Below are positions 9,311 to 19,125 of a DNA stretch of 64,000 nt, in pieces. Numbering within the stretch: the first letter of the stretch is position 1; each line of letters starts with the position of its first letter. The notes beneath the pieces are model-generated. The model made no database searches. It was given only the letters and a program-made list of their open reading frames with translations, and had not been told where the DNA came from. The translations under genes were made by a program, and so were the position numbers. Source of the stretch: Rhizobium lentis (GTDB taxonomy: Bacteria > Pseudomonadota > Alphaproteobacteria > Rhizobiales > Rhizobiaceae); assembly GCF_017352135.1 (NCBI RefSeq), contig NZ_CP071454.1:2443001-2507000 (forward strand). The letters are read 5' to 3'.

Positions 9311-10272
9311 CTCACTCCTCGGTCCAGGTCGTCACGGATGCACGCCTTGAAATGACCGGGCTTCATTTCGCGCAGCTCCGGCACTATCTCGCCGCAAGCG
9401 GGCAAGGCATTCGGACAGCGTGTGCGGAAAACGCAACCGCTCGGCGGATCGGCCGGGCTCGGAATATCGCCCTTCAGAATCTGGCGGCGGCGCGGCGCAT
9501 CGGGATCCGGCGAGGGGATCGCAGAAAGAAGCGCCCGCGTGTAGGGATGCAGTGGCCTGGCATAAAGGTCGGCGCTTGGCGCGATTTCCATGATCCGGCC
9601 GAGATAGAGAACAATCACCCGGTCGCAGATATATTCGACCACGGCGAGATCGTGACTGATGAACAGCATGGTCAGACCAAGGCGCTGTTGCAGGTCGCGC
9701 AGAAGATTGATCACCTGCGCCTGTATCGAGACATCGAGTGCCGAGACCGGCTCGTCGGCGACGATGAATTCCGGCGCGAGCGTCAGGGCGCGGGCAATGC
9801 CGATCCGCTGCCGCTGGCCGCCCGAAAACTCGTGGGCGTAGCGGTTGACAGCGTCCGCCGGAAGATCGACCTGTTCGAGCGCCTCGCGGGCGCGTTCCAA
9901 TCGCTCTCTTGCCGTACCCCAGCCCTGGATCTTCAATCCCTCGGTGAGGATTTCGCCGATCGTCATGCGCGGCGACAGGCTCGCGAACGGGTCCTGAAAA
10001 ATATATTGCATGCGCGGCCGCATCCTCCGCATCTCGGATGAGGATAAGCGCGTGAGTTCGGTGCCGTCGAAGCAAACGCTGCCGGCGGACGGTTCGACCA
10101 GGCGCAGGATCGATCGCCCGATCGTGGTCTTGCCGCTGCCGGATTCGCCGACCAGTCCGACCACCTCGCCCTTGCCGATATCGAAGGATATCGCCTGCAG
10201 GATGGTCAGCTTGGTTCCGCGGGACGTATAGTGTTTGCCGAGGTCGCGGACGGAGAGAAGGGGCTCGCTCAT
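9307..10272 (-). CDS. Peptide-type ABC transporter ATP-binding protein (DppF/OppF-like)
   Basis: A 321-residue cytoplasmic ATPase subunit that powers import through the two permeases encoded in the same operon. Walker A is [12 protein letters not shown], the ABC signature is EFSGGQRQRIGIARAL and Walker B runs VADEPVSALD. The C-terminal oligopeptide-transporter extension with Cys residues (GCVFRTRCPNALPACGE) is present, typical of the OppF/DppF type. It abuts the partner ATPase gene with no gap and overlaps the downstream lyase gene by 4 bp. Confidence 0.93.
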   Translation of the reverse strand: MSEPLLSVRDLGKHYTSRGTKLTILQAISFDIGKGEVVGLVGESGSGKTTIGRSILRLVEPSAGSVCFDGTELTRLSSSEMRRMRPRMQYIFQDPFASLSPRMTIGEILTEGLKIQGWGTARERLERAREALEQVDLPADAVNRYAHEFSGGQRQRIGIARALTLAPEFIVADEPVSALDVSIQAQVINLLRDLQQRLGLTMLFISHDLAVVEYICDRVIVLYLGRIMEIAPSADLYARPLHPYTRALLSAIPSPDPDAPRRRQILKGDIPSPADPPSGCVFRTRCPNALPACGEIVPELREMKPGHFKACIRDDLDRGVR

Positions 10273-11289
10273 TCAGATCTCCTGCCAGCGAATGCAGCGG
10301 CTCTGGTGGCGCGGATTGACCTCGGCAAGCGGCGGCACCGCCGCGCGACAGGGGTCGATGGCAAACTTGCAGCGCGGCGAAAAAGCGCAGCCGGCCGGCA
10401 TGTTCATCAGGCTCGGCACGACGCCTGGAATGGCGGCCAGCCTTTCGCCCGCCTCTTTCATCCGGCTCGCATCGCCGAGCCTCGGCATCGAGGCGAGCAG
10501 GCCGATCGTATAGGGGTGTCTCGGATTGCGGAAAACCTCGGCCACCGGCCCGGTCTCGACGATCCGCCCGGCATACATCACCGCCACCCGATCCGCGATT
10601 TCGGCGACGACGCCGAGATTGTGGGTGACGAAGAGCATGGCCATGCCGCGCTCGCGCTGCAGCTTCTGCAGGAGCGCCAGAATCTGCGCCTGGATGGTGA
10701 CGTCGAGCGCCGTCGTCGGCTCATCGGCGATCAACAGCGTCGGGTCGCAGGCAAGAGCCATGGCGATCGTGGCGCGCTGGCGCATGCCGCCGGACAGCTC
10801 GTGCGGATATTGACCGGCACGGCGCCTGGCATCGGGAATACCGACGCTGTCGAGCAGCGAGACGGCCGCAGCCATCGCGGCCTTCCGGTCGGCGCCGCGA
10901 TGGATGCGGATCGGCTCCGAAATCTGGTCGCCGATCGTGTAGACGGGGTTGAGGCTCGACATCGGCTCTTGAAAGACCATGCCGATATCATTGCCGCGGA
11001 CGGCGCGCATATCCCGTTCGGCGAGCAAGACAAGGTTGCTGACGACACCATTTTTGCGCTTCAGGTGGATGCTGCCGGCGGCGATCGCACCGATATTACG
11101 GGTCAGCAGCCGCATGACCGAAAGGCTGGTGACCGATTTGCCCGAACCGGACTCGCCGACGAGAGCGAGCGTCTCGCCGGCCGCGACCGTCAGATCGATG
11201 CTGTTGACCGCCGTCACCTCGCCCGAGCGGATACGGAAGACGGTCCGCAGCCCCTTGACGTCGAGAATGGTGTCGGCGGTCTGTTGCAT
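10273..11289 (-). CDS. Peptide-type ABC transporter ATP-binding protein (DppD/OppD-like)
   Basis: A 338-residue ATPase subunit, partner of the DppF-like subunit encoded immediately downstream. Walker A is [14 protein letters not shown], the signature [16 protein letters not shown], and Walker [12 protein letters not shown]. The C-terminal extension with [17 protein letters not shown] is the usual DppD tail. Lies 7 bp after a DapA-family gene, so it is transcribed in the same operon. Confidence 0.93.
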   Translation of the reverse strand: MQQTADTILDVKGLRTVFRIRSGEVTAVNSIDLTVAAGETLALVGESGSGKSVTSLSVMRLLTRNIGAIAAGSIHLKRKNGVVSNLVLLAERDMRAVRGNDIGMVFQEPMSSLNPVYTIGDQISEPIRIHRGADRKAAMAAAVSLLDSVGIPDARRRAGQYPHELSGGMRQRATIAMALACDPTLLIADEPTTALDVTIQAQILALLQKLQRERGMAMLFVTHNLGVVAEIADRVAVMYAGRIVETGPVAEVFRNPRHPYTIGLLASMPRLGDASRMKEAGERLAAIPGVVPSLMNMPAGCAFSPRCKFAIDPCRAAVPPLAEVNPRHQSRCIRWQEI

Positions 11290-11296
11290 GGCATCC

Positions 11297-12214
11297 TCAG
11301 GAAAGCAGGCTGGTCGCGCGGAGGATTTCGTCGATCCTTGCCGTTTCAGCCTCGTTGAGCATTGCGCGCGGACGCGGCATCAGCGCCGTGTCGATGATGC
11401 CGAGCCTCTTCATCGCCGCCTTGAAGGCGCCGATGCCTGAGGCGCCGCCGCTGACGCGGCCCGCAGCGACCCAGACGATCTCGAACAGCCGGCAGAGGCG
11501 TTCCTGCTCCTTGCGAGCCGCGACCCAGTCGCCGCGCTGGGCGGCATTCCAGAGCCTGACGTAGCCGTGCGGATCGACATTCGCGATGCCGGGCACCACG
11601 CCATGGGCGCCCATCTGCAGCGCCGTGTCGACGACGATTTCGGAGCCGGTCATCAGGAAGACGTCCTTGTTGTCGGCGAGATCGAGCAGCACGTAACGGA
11701 AATTGCCGTCGTCGCCGCTTGAATCCTTGATGCCGATGATCGTTCCCTCCTTCGCAAGGGCCACGCTGGTCTGGCGCTGCAGCTTCACATGCACGCAGAC
11801 CGGAATGTCATAGGCGATCAGCGGGACATCGACGGCGTCACGGATATAGCGGAAGTGATCGAGGATCTCGCCCTGGCTGGTGACCGTGTAGAACGGCGCG
11901 GTGACGACAACCGCATCGGCGCCGGCCGATTTCGCAGTCCTGGCATGGTTGATGACACGGTCGGTCGTCGGATCGATGACGCCAACGATCAGAGGCACGC
12001 GACCGTTGATGACCTTGGCCGAATGCTCGATGATTTGCTGTCGGGTCTTTTCGTCGTGGAAGATCACCTCGCTGGTCGAGCCGAGTACGAACAGGCCATG
12101 GCATCCGGCCTCGATCAGGTTTTCGAGCACCCGCGTGTAGGAGGGGTAGTCGACGGTGTAATCCGTGTTCAGCGGGGTTATGACGGGAGGAACGACACCC
12201 TTGAATTTGCTCAT
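11297..12214 (-). CDS. DapA-family class I aldolase/lyase (second of two)
   Basis: A 305-residue enzyme of the DapA/NanA superfamily. The catalytic Tyr135 lies in LIAYDIPV and the Schiff-base Lys163 in [10 protein letters not shown]. The carboxylate loop reads LGSTSE (residues 44-49). It sits between the permease genes and the ATPase genes, so an enzyme gene interrupts the transporter genes. It is a distant paralogue of the lyase at the operon end, with a different loop and different surroundings of the Lys, which suggests a different substrate or step rather than a duplicate. The actual reaction cannot be named from sequence alone. Confidence 0.88.
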   Translation of the reverse strand: MSKFKGVVPPVITPLNTDYTVDYPSYTRVLENLIEAGCHGLFVLGSTSEVIFHDEKTRQQIIEHSAKVINGRVPLIVGVIDPTTDRVINHARTAKSAGADAVVVTAPFYTVTSQGEILDHFRYIRDAVDVPLIAYDIPVCVHVKLQRQTSVALAKEGTIIGIKDSSGDDGNFRYVLLDLADNKDVFLMTGSEIVVDTALQMGAHGVVPGIANVDPHGYVRLWNAAQRGDWVAARKEQERLCRLFEIVWVAAGRVSGGASGIGAFKAAMKRLGIIDTALMPRPRAMLNEAETARIDEILRATSLLS

Positions 12215-12233
12215 TTTTGCTTTCTTTCGATCG

Positions 12234-13109
12234 TCAGTTTAATTCGGCGCGAGGGTCGAAGGCATCGCGAAGACCGTCGCCAATGAAGTTGATTGCCAGG
12301 ACGGCAAGCACCAGGAACCCGCCGGGAAACAGCCATTGCCAGGGGTATTGTTCGAGCACGGCGGTGGAGCGGGCCGCATTCAGCATGTTGCCCCAGCTTG
12401 CCGCCGGCGGCGCAATGCCAAGCCCGAGGAAGGAAAGTCCGGCCTCGAGCAGGATGGCATTGGCGATCTGCAGGGTCGCGAAGACGACGAGGATGTCGAT
12501 CGAGTTCGGCAGGCCGTGGCGGAAGAGGAGGTGCGGCAGGCCCGCCCCCATGCCTCTTGCCGCCATCACGAAGTCACGTTCGCGAAGCTCCAGCAGCCGC
12601 GAGCGCACCATTCGCGCCAGCAGAGGCCAGGAGAGCAGCGAGATGACGAAGACCGTCGGCCAGATGCCGGTGCCGGCGATCGAAGCGAGCACCAGCAGGA
12701 AGATGACTGGCGGCAGCGTCATGACAAGATCGACGAGACGCATCGTGACCGCATCCGCAAGGCGGCCCGCAAGCGCCGAGACTGCGCCGACCAGAAAGCC
12801 GATGATAGCGGAAATGACGGTGGAAGTGACGGCCACCAGCAGCGAGATCCGGCCGCCGTCCATGACCCGGGCAAAGATGTCGCGACCGACCCCATCGGTG
12901 CCGAACCAGTGTTTCGGCCCCGGCGGCGCATTCATCGCGATGAGATCGATGTCGTTGGCTTGGAAGCTCCACCACAGCGGATAGGAAAGGATCGCCACGA
13001 CCATCAGCGCGATCATGCAGAAGCCGAGCACGGCGGTCCGGTTGAGCAGGAAGCGATGCAGGGAGCGTATGATCGGGCCCGGGCTGCGGGCAGGGCTTCG
13101 TGCCAGCAT
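12234..13109 (-). CDS. Peptide-type ABC transporter permease (DppC-like)
   Basis: A 291-residue inner-membrane permease of the BPD_transp_1 type with about six membrane helices. The N-terminal segment includes [20 protein letters not shown] and the periplasmic loop has [20 protein letters not shown], a DppC hallmark. The ATPase-contacting EAA loop follows (MAARGMGAG region). It is three bases after the DppB-like gene and pairs with it to form the import channel. Confidence 0.92.
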   Translation of the reverse strand: MLARSPARSPGPIIRSLHRFLLNRTAVLGFCMIALMVVAILSYPLWWSFQANDIDLIAMNAPPGPKHWFGTDGVGRDIFARVMDGGRISLLVAVTSTVISAIIGFLVGAVSALAGRLADAVTMRLVDLVMTLPPVIFLLVLASIAGTGIWPTVFVISLLSWPLLARMVRSRLLELRERDFVMAARGMGAGLPHLLFRHGLPNSIDILVVFATLQIANAILLEAGLSFLGLGIAPPAASWGNMLNAARSTAVLEQYPWQWLFPGGFLVLAVLAINFIGDGLRDAFDPRAELN

Positions 13110-13112
13110 CGC

Positions 13113-14072
13113 TCAGCCCACCTTGATCCGTGGATCGACCACGGCATAGGCAAGGTCGGTCAGAATGTTGACGACGATGACGCAGGCGCCGATCACCAGC
13201 GTCGAACCCATGATGACCGGATAGTCGCGGCCCTCGACCGCATCGACCATGAGCAGGCCCATGCCGGGCCAGTTGAAGACGCTTTCGATGAAGATAGCGC
13301 CACCGATCGCAAGGCCGATGGTCGAGCCGATCAGAGTGATGACGGGAAGCAGCGCATTGCGCAGAGCGTGCTTGGTGATGACCCAGAATTCAAACACGCC
13401 CTTGGCGCGCGCGGTGCGCACATAGTCCTGGTTCAGGACCTCCAGCATGGAAGCGCGCATGTAACGCATGATCAGCGCGGTCTGCGCGACGGCCAGCAGT
13501 GCCGCGGGCAGGATGAGGTGATGGAGGAGGTCGGCGACGGAGAACTCCCGGCCAGGTGTCAGCATGCCGCCCGACGGCATCCAGTTGAAATAAACCGAAA
13601 GCAGATAGAGACCGACAAGCGCGCTGAGGAACGGCGGGCTGGAAATCCCGGTAACCGCGAAGACCGACAAGGACAGGTCGGCGATCGAATTGCGGCGAAC
13701 CGCGCCGATGATGCCGGTCGCGATGCCCGCGATGATCGCGATCGCGATCGCCGATCCCATCAGCAGCACCGTCGGGCCGACACGCGAGAGCACGAGGCCG
13801 AGCACCGGCTGGTCAGGCCGCTTGATCGAATAGCCGAGATTTCCCGTTAGCGCCTCCCGCAGCCAGGCAAGATACTGCACCGGCAGTGGCTGATCGAGTC
13901 CGAGCGTGGCGCGCAGCTCCGCAAGATCCGAGGATGACATCGGAATGTTGGGGTCGATATAGGCGTCGATCGGGTCGCCGGGTGTCAGGCGCAGCATCAC
14001 GAAGATCAGCACGCTCAAGGCAAGCAGCATGCCCGCTCCGATCAGCAGGCGCCGGAGACTGTATCTCAGCAT
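13113..14072 (-). CDS. Peptide-type ABC transporter permease (DppB-like)
   Basis: A 319-residue inner-membrane permease. It begins [20 protein letters not shown] and contains the DppB-type motif [12 protein letters not shown] after the first helix, then [14 protein letters not shown]. The cytoplasmic EAA loop near [13 protein letters not shown] contacts the ATPases. It lies 73 bp downstream of the binding-protein gene and 3 bp before the second permease, in the order usual for peptide/nickel-type importers. Confidence 0.92.
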   Translation of the reverse strand: MLRYSLRRLLIGAGMLLALSVLIFVMLRLTPGDPIDAYIDPNIPMSSSDLAELRATLGLDQPLPVQYLAWLREALTGNLGYSIKRPDQPVLGLVLSRVGPTVLLMGSAIAIAIIAGIATGIIGAVRRNSIADLSLSVFAVTGISSPPFLSALVGLYLLSVYFNWMPSGGMLTPGREFSVADLLHHLILPAALLAVAQTALIMRYMRASMLEVLNQDYVRTARAKGVFEFWVITKHALRNALLPVITLIGSTIGLAIGGAIFIESVFNWPGMGLLMVDAVEGRDYPVIMGSTLVIGACVIVVNILTDLAYAVVDPRIKVG

Positions 14073-14145
14073 GGAAAATCCGTTCCTGTGCGGGCGGCTA
14101 GGTTCGCCAACCTAGCCACCCTTTGCTACTCAGGATGTCCTCGCC

Positions 14146-15732
14146 CTAGTCGGCGATCGTCCATTTCTCCGGATGCGCTTGGTAAGGACCGCCGCCGGGG
14201 GCGGGCGTCCAGACGAAGTCCTTCAGCTTTGAGGAGGCGACGCCATAGCGTTTCGCCACCCACAGCGGACCCCAGGGCAGCTCCTTGTTCATCACCTCGC
14301 AGACCTCCTGGTAGCGGGCGTCGCGTTTTGCAGCATCCGTCTCGCCGAGCGCAGCATCGAGGGCGGCCGTCAGCACCGGCATGCGCACACGCGCGACGTT
14401 CGGGCCGGCCGGCGGAATCTGCTTTTCGTTGAGGCCGACATTGATGCTGCCCGGATCCGGACCGTTCTGAAGGCCGGCATAGACCATCTGGAACTGCGCG
14501 ACGTCAGGCGTCGGGTTGAGCACAATGCTGTTATAGGTCGGCGTGTCGACGGCGCGCGGCGTGACGTTGATGCCGACCTGGGCGAGCATCGCCTGGACCG
14601 CGGCCATGACATTGGCGGCAAGCGGCGTGGTGTAATAGGTCAGAAGGGTTATCGGCTTGTTGCCGTTGATCTCATCCCAGTCGGCCTCCTTCAGCAGTTG
14701 CTTGGCCTTTTCCGGATCATAGACGTAGTTCTCGATGCCCTTCGGCACCACCTGGTCGGCGATATAGGCGCAATTTGCCGCTTTGGCAGCGCCACCGTAG
14801 AGGCTCTGAATGATGGCATCGCGATTGATCGCATGCATCACCGCCTGACGGACCCGGACATCCTTCCAGATCGGCGAATCGTGGTTGAAGCCGAGATAGT
14901 TGACGACGAAGGAATTGCCTTCGATGACGCGGAAATCCTGATTGTTGTTGAAGGCGTTCAGATCGTTGGAATCGACATAGGTAAACTGGATTTCGCCGGC
15001 GCGGAGCGCGGCAATGGCTGCGGCCGGGTTGGCGAAATAGCGGTTGATGATCTTCTCGAGCGCCGGCTTGCCGCCCCGGTAGTCGGTGTTGGCGACGAGT
15101 TCGACATATTGGTCGGTGACGTACTTGCTGAACTTGAACGGCCCGGTGCCGATCGGCGAGGTGGACCACCATGTGTTCTTGGCAAGCTGATCCGCCGGGA
15201 TCTGCGAAAGCGCGTGTTCCGGCAGCATCATCACCTTCGTCAGCGCGTCCATCAGGCTTGCGGACGGGGCCGAGAGCTTGATGACGAGGGTCTTGTCGTC
15301 CTCGGCCTCGACCGAGGAAACGGCGTTCAGCCGAGCTGCCAGAACGGAGCCGGTCTTGGCGTTCTTGGCAAGCTCGATGGTGAACTTGGCGTCCTTCGCC
15401 GTAAAGGGCTTGCCGTCATGCCATTTCGCGTCGGCGAGCTTGAACGTGTAGGTCAATTGGTCGGAACTGACTTCGTAGGACGAGGCGAGCTGGCCGACGA
15501 CCTTCTCGAGCTTCTCGTCATAGGCCACCAGCGGCTCGAAATAGATGCTGAGCCAGGTGAAGCCTCCCGTCGCGGCCAGCGGATTGAAGTTGCCCTGAAA
15601 ACCGCCGGGCCCGACATCGAAGCCGCCCGACAGCGTGGCTGCCTGTGCGGGGCCGGTGAAGGCCGGGCCGGCGGTCGTTGCCATCATCGCAGCAAGCGCG
15701 ATGGCGGATGATAGTCTTTGCAGTCGTTTCAT
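14146..15732 (-). CDS. ABC transporter substrate-binding protein (SBP_bac_5 family)
   Basis: A 528-residue periplasmic binding protein that captures the imported compound. It has a signal peptide of about 31 residues ending in GPAQAA. The mature protein has family-5 features: FEPLVAYDEKLEKVVGQLAS, YTFKLADAKWHDGKPFTAKD and DVRVRQAVMHAINRDAIIQS. Two Cys residues (NCAYIADQ and YQEVCEVM) could pair. Its ATG overlaps the stop of the upstream regulator gene by four bases (ATGA), so regulator and transporter are coupled. Ligand unknown: family 5 binds peptides, nickel, opines and sugars alike. Confidence 0.93.
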   Translation of the reverse strand: MKRLQRLSSAIALAAMMATTAGPAFTGPAQAATLSGGFDVGPGGFQGNFNPLAATGGFTWLSIYFEPLVAYDEKLEKVVGQLASSYEVSSDQLTYTFKLADAKWHDGKPFTAKDAKFTIELAKNAKTGSVLAARLNAVSSVEAEDDKTLVIKLSAPSASLMDALTKVMMLPEHALSQIPADQLAKNTWWSTSPIGTGPFKFSKYVTDQYVELVANTDYRGGKPALEKIINRYFANPAAAIAALRAGEIQFTYVDSNDLNAFNNNQDFRVIEGNSFVVNYLGFNHDSPIWKDVRVRQAVMHAINRDAIIQSLYGGAAKAANCAYIADQVVPKGIENYVYDPEKAKQLLKEADWDEINGNKPITLLTYYTTPLAANVMAAVQAMLAQVGINVTPRAVDTPTYNSIVLNPTPDVAQFQMVYAGLQNGPDPGSINVGLNEKQIPPAGPNVARVRMPVLTAALDAALGETDAAKRDARYQEVCEVMNKELPWGPLWVAKRYGVASSKLKDFVWTPAPGGGPYQAHPEKWTIAD

Positions 15733-16460
15733 TGTGTTCCTCCCACATTTGCACTTTTCTTGTTGGCGGCAATCACCCGGGAAATGCCGTCGTAATGGCG
15801 GTCCAGGCGCTTCTGCGCTTCCGCGACGTCCCTCGCCTCGATCGCATCGACGATCGCCGCGTGATCCCTCCAGGTCGCGACGGGATCGACATTGTCGAGG
15901 TTTACGAAATCGGAGGCCTTGTAGAAGGCGAGCCAGAACACGTCGATCAGCCGGGCAAGCGTCTCGTTGTTCTGGCAGCGGAAGAGCAGGGTATGAAAAA
16001 GCTGGTCTTCATCGGCAAAGGACTGACCACGCTCGGCATGGACGCGCATGCGGTCCACGGTAGCGCGCAGCTCCGCAATATCGTCGTCGCCGATCATCTC
16101 CAGCGTCTTGCCGATCAGGCCGACTTCCAGGGTCCGGCGGATCTCGATTACCTCTTCGATCTGCCGCAGCGCGCCGCCGAGGCCATAGGCGAGATTGTCG
16201 AGGAGCGGCTCGAACGAGAATGCCTTTACGAAGATGCCGACACCACGGCGCGATTCCAGCACGCCCAGCGATTCCAGCGCCTTGATGCCTTCACGCAGCG
16301 AATTGCGGCTGACGCCGAGCTGGTTCGCCAGCTCGGATTCAGCCGGAAGCAGCGTGCCCGGCTTCAATCCGTTGTCGCTGACATAGGCGCGCAGGCTTTC
16401 CTGCACGGACACATGAAGAAGCGGCGCACGGGCAAGGGGCTTCATGGATTTCAGCGACAT
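15729..16460 (-). CDS. GntR-family regulator, FadR/FCD subfamily
   Basis: A 243-residue regulator with an N-terminal winged helix (about residues 16-85; LLPAESELANQLGVSRNSLR, then EGIKALESLGVLESRRGVG) and a helical FCD ligand domain. The FCD metal/ligand motif is visible in EDQLFHTLLF. It is the first gene of the operon it most likely controls, so it is autoregulated; FCD regulators usually respond to small organic acids. An inverted repeat at 16500-16516 lies just upstream and is a candidate operator. An internal ATG at 16445 is a possible alternative start. Confidence 0.92.
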   Translation of the reverse strand: MSLKSMKPLARAPLLHVSVQESLRAYVSDNGLKPGTLLPAESELANQLGVSRNSLREGIKALESLGVLESRRGVGIFVKAFSFEPLLDNLAYGLGGALRQIEEVIEIRRTLEVGLIGKTLEMIGDDDIAELRATVDRMRVHAERGQSFADEDQLFHTLLFRCQNNETLARLIDVFWLAFYKASDFVNLDNVDPVATWRDHAAIVDAIEARDVAEAQKRLDRHYDGISRVIAANKKSANVGGTQ

Positions 16461-16863
16461 GCGATTCCCATTTCGTCTGTAAGGAACATCTCATAAACTT
16501 ATCCACTTGTAGGATATCCGTCAAATGAATTTGTTCCGGTGGCTCCGGTCGCCGATCGTCATCGGCGCGGTCACCGTGCTTGCGATTATTCTGGATAGCG
16601 TCGCGGCCGGCTGTTGCGGATACTTGAAACGCGATGACCGATCGCAAGGCCTTGGCCTTGGGGACCTGCGCTGGACGGCCTGCGAAATTGCGGCAGGCCG
16701 TCAAACTCCTGCCACATGCCCTGCATTAATTCGACGCGGCCGCGTATGCCCTGGATCGGAATTGATTTAAGGATCATTATGCTGCAGCTCAAAACGTTGC
16801 CGCACCCTTTGCGCGTCTGAGAAGATGTGCTGGCGCCGCAGCAACCGCGTCGATGGAGATCGG
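16461..16863. other. Intergenic region with a possible remnant 5' end of the beta-helix gene
   Basis: About 400 bp between the divergent GntR and beta-helix genes. On the plus strand, 16525-16770 is an 81-codon open frame starting MNLFRWLRSPIVIGAVTVLA, which reads like a signal peptide or anchor for about 30 residues and then turns into Cys/Arg-rich sequence unlike a real protein. It is in the same frame as the downstream beta-helix gene but separated by a TAA. It may be the original N-terminus of that gene, cut off by a mutation, or chance. Confidence 0.4.
16500..16516. promoter_or_regulatory. Candidate operator of the GntR-led operon
   Basis: Inverted repeat TATCC-ACTTGTA-GGATA, 5-bp perfect arms and 7-bp spacer, 40-56 bp upstream of the GntR gene start. 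The right arm is also part of a GGATATCC palindrome (16512-16519). Position fits autoregulation; the sequence is not a known consensus, so this is a guess from symmetry. Confidence 0.35.
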
Positions 16864-18009
16864 ATGCCCGCAATCCTGCGAAAAAAAGTTCACGGCGCGT
16901 CCACGCGGGGCGAGGTCATCGACGGTGCAGAGGATATCGGCGTCGCCTATCAGGTGTTTTCCGATACGGTGATCGAAGACGTCGTCGTCAAGAACTCGCC
17001 ACGTGGCTTCAAGTTTCACAATGGCAAGAACCTCGTCGTCAGGGGCTGCGAAACGGAGAATGTCAAGGGCGACGGCATCTATCTGACGAAGACGACGAAC
17101 GTCCTTCTGGAAAACAACCGCATGGGGCCGGCGCCCGGCGAGGGCGCCGATTGCTGCCAGTTCGCCTATCAAAACAGCGACGACAATATCAGTTCGGACG
17201 TCGTCATCCGCGGCAACCTCTTCCTGCAGTCGCCGACGAGCACCTCGAACAAGGGCGCGCTGGTCTGCGATAAAACCCGGAAATATCGGGTCGAATACAA
17301 CTTCATCGGCGGGAAGAATTTCTCCTTTTCATCGATCGGCGACGATGCCGTGGTGCGCAGCAACGTCATGCGCGACGGCAGGATGAATGACTACTCCTTC
17401 GGCTACGGCGTCGGCGACAAGGCAGACCGTGCCGGCCACCACGTCTATGACAATTGGATCGAGAACAACAATCGCGGGATCAGCCTGAGCGGCTTTTCCG
17501 ACCAGGAGCTGGCATTTCGCAAGGACATGGAAATCCACGACAACGTCATCAGCGAATGCGACATAGCCTTCTTCGCCAATCGCTCGTGGTCCGGCAGCCT
17601 CCGGCGCAACATCTTCATGCGATGCCGGCAGGACATCCTTATGAAGGGCAAGGGCGAAGCGACCGCCGGTCGGATTGGCGGCAATTATCACAATGACGGC
17701 AGCTTTTTGAACGTCGTGGCGCCGCCGCTTCGCCTCGACCCCGGCGGCAAGGCATCCGTTGCCTCCGGTGAATGGACATCCGAGCCCGACGAGATCGTCA
17801 TCCAGTGGCGTGACAAGGGGATGGATATTCCCGGCGCCAACCGGCCGTCCATCGCCGTCGAGCCCGGCATGGAATTGTCCTGTGTGCTGTTGGCCCGCAA
17901 AGGCCGGAATTGGATGCTGGCGATCGCCGAGGCCTCTTATGACGACTTCACACCGCGCGCATGGCAGGAAAAAATGCTGCCGTGGCAGAAGCGGTATCTC
18001 ACGATTTGA
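16864..18009 (+). CDS. Right-handed parallel beta-helix protein (possibly 5'-truncated)
   Basis: A 381-residue protein whose first 260 residues consist of irregular coils of 20-25 residues with inward Asn and aliphatic residues (VIEDVVVKNSPRGFKFHNGK, LVVRGCETENVKGDGIYLTK, NVLLENNRM, VVIRGNLF, VYDNWIEN, EIHDNVISECDIAF), the pattern of pectate-lyase-like beta-helix proteins (NosD/DUF1565-type). Such proteins bind or cleave polysaccharides. The C-terminal 100 residues form a separate domain. No signal peptide follows the chosen start (GGAG five bases upstream); an ATG at 16825 is also open. Most relatives are exported, so the missing signal suggests a broken 5' end (see 16461-16863). Confidence 0.7.
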   Translation: MPAILRKKVHGASTRGEVIDGAEDIGVAYQVFSDTVIEDVVVKNSPRGFKFHNGKNLVVRGCETENVKGDGIYLTKTTNVLLENNRMGPAPGEGADCCQFAYQNSDDNISSDVVIRGNLFLQSPTSTSNKGALVCDKTRKYRVEYNFIGGKNFSFSSIGDDAVVRSNVMRDGRMNDYSFGYGVGDKADRAGHHVYDNWIENNNRGISLSGFSDQELAFRKDMEIHDNVISECDIAFFANRSWSGSLRRNIFMRCRQDILMKGKGEATAGRIGGNYHNDGSFLNVVAPPLRLDPGGKASVASGEWTSEPDEIVIQWRDKGMDIPGANRPSIAVEPGMELSCVLLARKGRNWMLAIAEASYDDFTPRAWQEKMLPWQKRYLTI

Positions 18010-18104
18010 GTGAAGCCCGCCGGTCCTCACGGCTGGCCGCGGAACCAAAGGCCGGCCTTGCCGTTGGTTGCCATGTCCCATCGTGTCAGGGAGAGAGGAC
18101 GGTC

Positions 18105-18905
18105 ATGGCGCGCCAGACATTTTGGAAAGGTTATCTCAAGCTCTCGCTCGTCACCGCTTCCGTTTCGCTGACGCCGGCGACGACCGAAAGCAACAAGGTG
18201 CGTTTCCACGTCCTCAATCGCCAGACGAAAAACCGCGTCGAAAGCCGCTATGTCGACAGCGTTACTCATAAGCCGGTGGCCGACAGGGATCAGGTCAAGG
18301 GCTATCCGCGCGGCGAGGACGACTATGTTCTGCTCGAGGACGAGGAAATCGAGGAGGTCGGGCTCGAAAGCACCCGTACCATCGATATCGACAGTTTCGT
18401 CCCCCGCGGCTCGATCGATTGGATCTGGTACGACAAGCCGCATTTCCTGGCACCCGAGGACAAGGTCGGCGTGGAGGCCTTCTGCGTTATCCGTGAGGCG
18501 ATGAAAGCGAATGACGTCGTCGGCATCGCCCGTCTCGTTCTCTATCGCCGCGAGCGTGCCGTGCTCTTGGAGCCGCTAGGCAAGGGCATCGTGCTCTGGA
18601 CCCTGCGCTACGGCGACGAGGTGCGCGAACCCACGGCCGAAATCGACGATAAGGCAGAGATCGACAGCAAGCTCCTAGCGCTGATGAAGCAGCTGGTGAA
18701 GGAAGAGACGAAGGATTGGAGCCCGACCATGGTGCAGGACCCGATCCAGAAGCGGCTGAAATCGATGATCCGCGGCAAGCAGAAGATGAAGAAGGCGGCC
18801 CCCGCCAAAAAACCGCCGCCGGTAAAATCGACCGGCAACGTCATCAATATCATGGATGCGCTGAAGAAGAGCCTGGCGGCGGAAGGCGAGGGGAAGCCGC
18901 GTTAG
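18105..18905 (+). CDS. ku: Ku DNA-end-binding protein (first copy)
   Basis: A 266-residue bacterial Ku protein. Ku homodimers thread onto double-strand DNA ends and recruit the ligase LigD for non-homologous end joining. Family features: WKGYLKLSLVTASVSLTPAT at the N-terminus, the core FHVLNRQTKNRVESRYVDS, KGYPRGEDDYVLLEDEEIEE, and DKPHFLAPEDK. The tail is Lys/Pro-rich and ends with NIMDALKKSL, like the C-terminal segment of other rhizobial Ku proteins. The ATG at 18105 follows a GAGAGGA ribosome-binding site; upstream sequence in frame is not Ku-like. It converges on the second Ku gene 220 bp away. No ligD is in the window. Confidence 0.95.
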   Translation: MARQTFWKGYLKLSLVTASVSLTPATTESNKVRFHVLNRQTKNRVESRYVDSVTHKPVADRDQVKGYPRGEDDYVLLEDEEIEEVGLESTRTIDIDSFVPRGSIDWIWYDKPHFLAPEDKVGVEAFCVIREAMKANDVVGIARLVLYRRERAVLLEPLGKGIVLWTLRYGDEVREPTAEIDDKAEIDSKLLALMKQLVKEETKDWSPTMVQDPIQKRLKSMIRGKQKMKKAAPAKKPPPVKSTGNVINIMDALKKSLAAEGEGKPR

Positions 18906-19125
18906 ATTTTTATCGTTTCTTCCTCTCCAGCGGTTTCGCAGCCGCGAAAAACCGTCCCAGGGGTCTCGGGGCAGCACATCTGCATGCGTAGCAGGCCAGC
19001 GGCCCTTCAGCTTGTCGCGTCATGCTTCTGGATGACGAAGCTGTTGCCACTAAGCGGCCCCTGCGCCCGCGCGGCTCCGGAGTGAGCTTGAAATTGCGCT
19101 TCGCCTGATAGGTTTCGAGAGCATC
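18906..19125. other. Convergent gap between the two Ku genes
   Basis: About 220 bp between two convergent stop codons. It holds no open frame of note and no clear terminator; the nearest to one is an imperfect hairpin, GGTTTCGC/GCGAAAAACC, near 18930-18955. Confidence 0.4.

Noticed and set aside
12336..13850. 504-codon plus-strand frame opposite the two permease genes
   Set aside because: Antisense to two clear permeases; the translation is a charged Arg/Asp/His-rich sequence without domains.
16525..16770. 81-codon frame with a hydrophobic start as an independent gene
   Set aside because: Only the first 30 residues look like protein; the rest is Cys/Arg-rich. Better treated as a possible remnant of the downstream gene.
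18068..18104. Upstream in-frame extension of the first Ku gene (to 17961)
   Set aside because: The extension is not Ku-like, overlaps the beta-helix gene, and the ATG at 18105 has a good ribosome-binding site and starts at the family's usual N-terminus.
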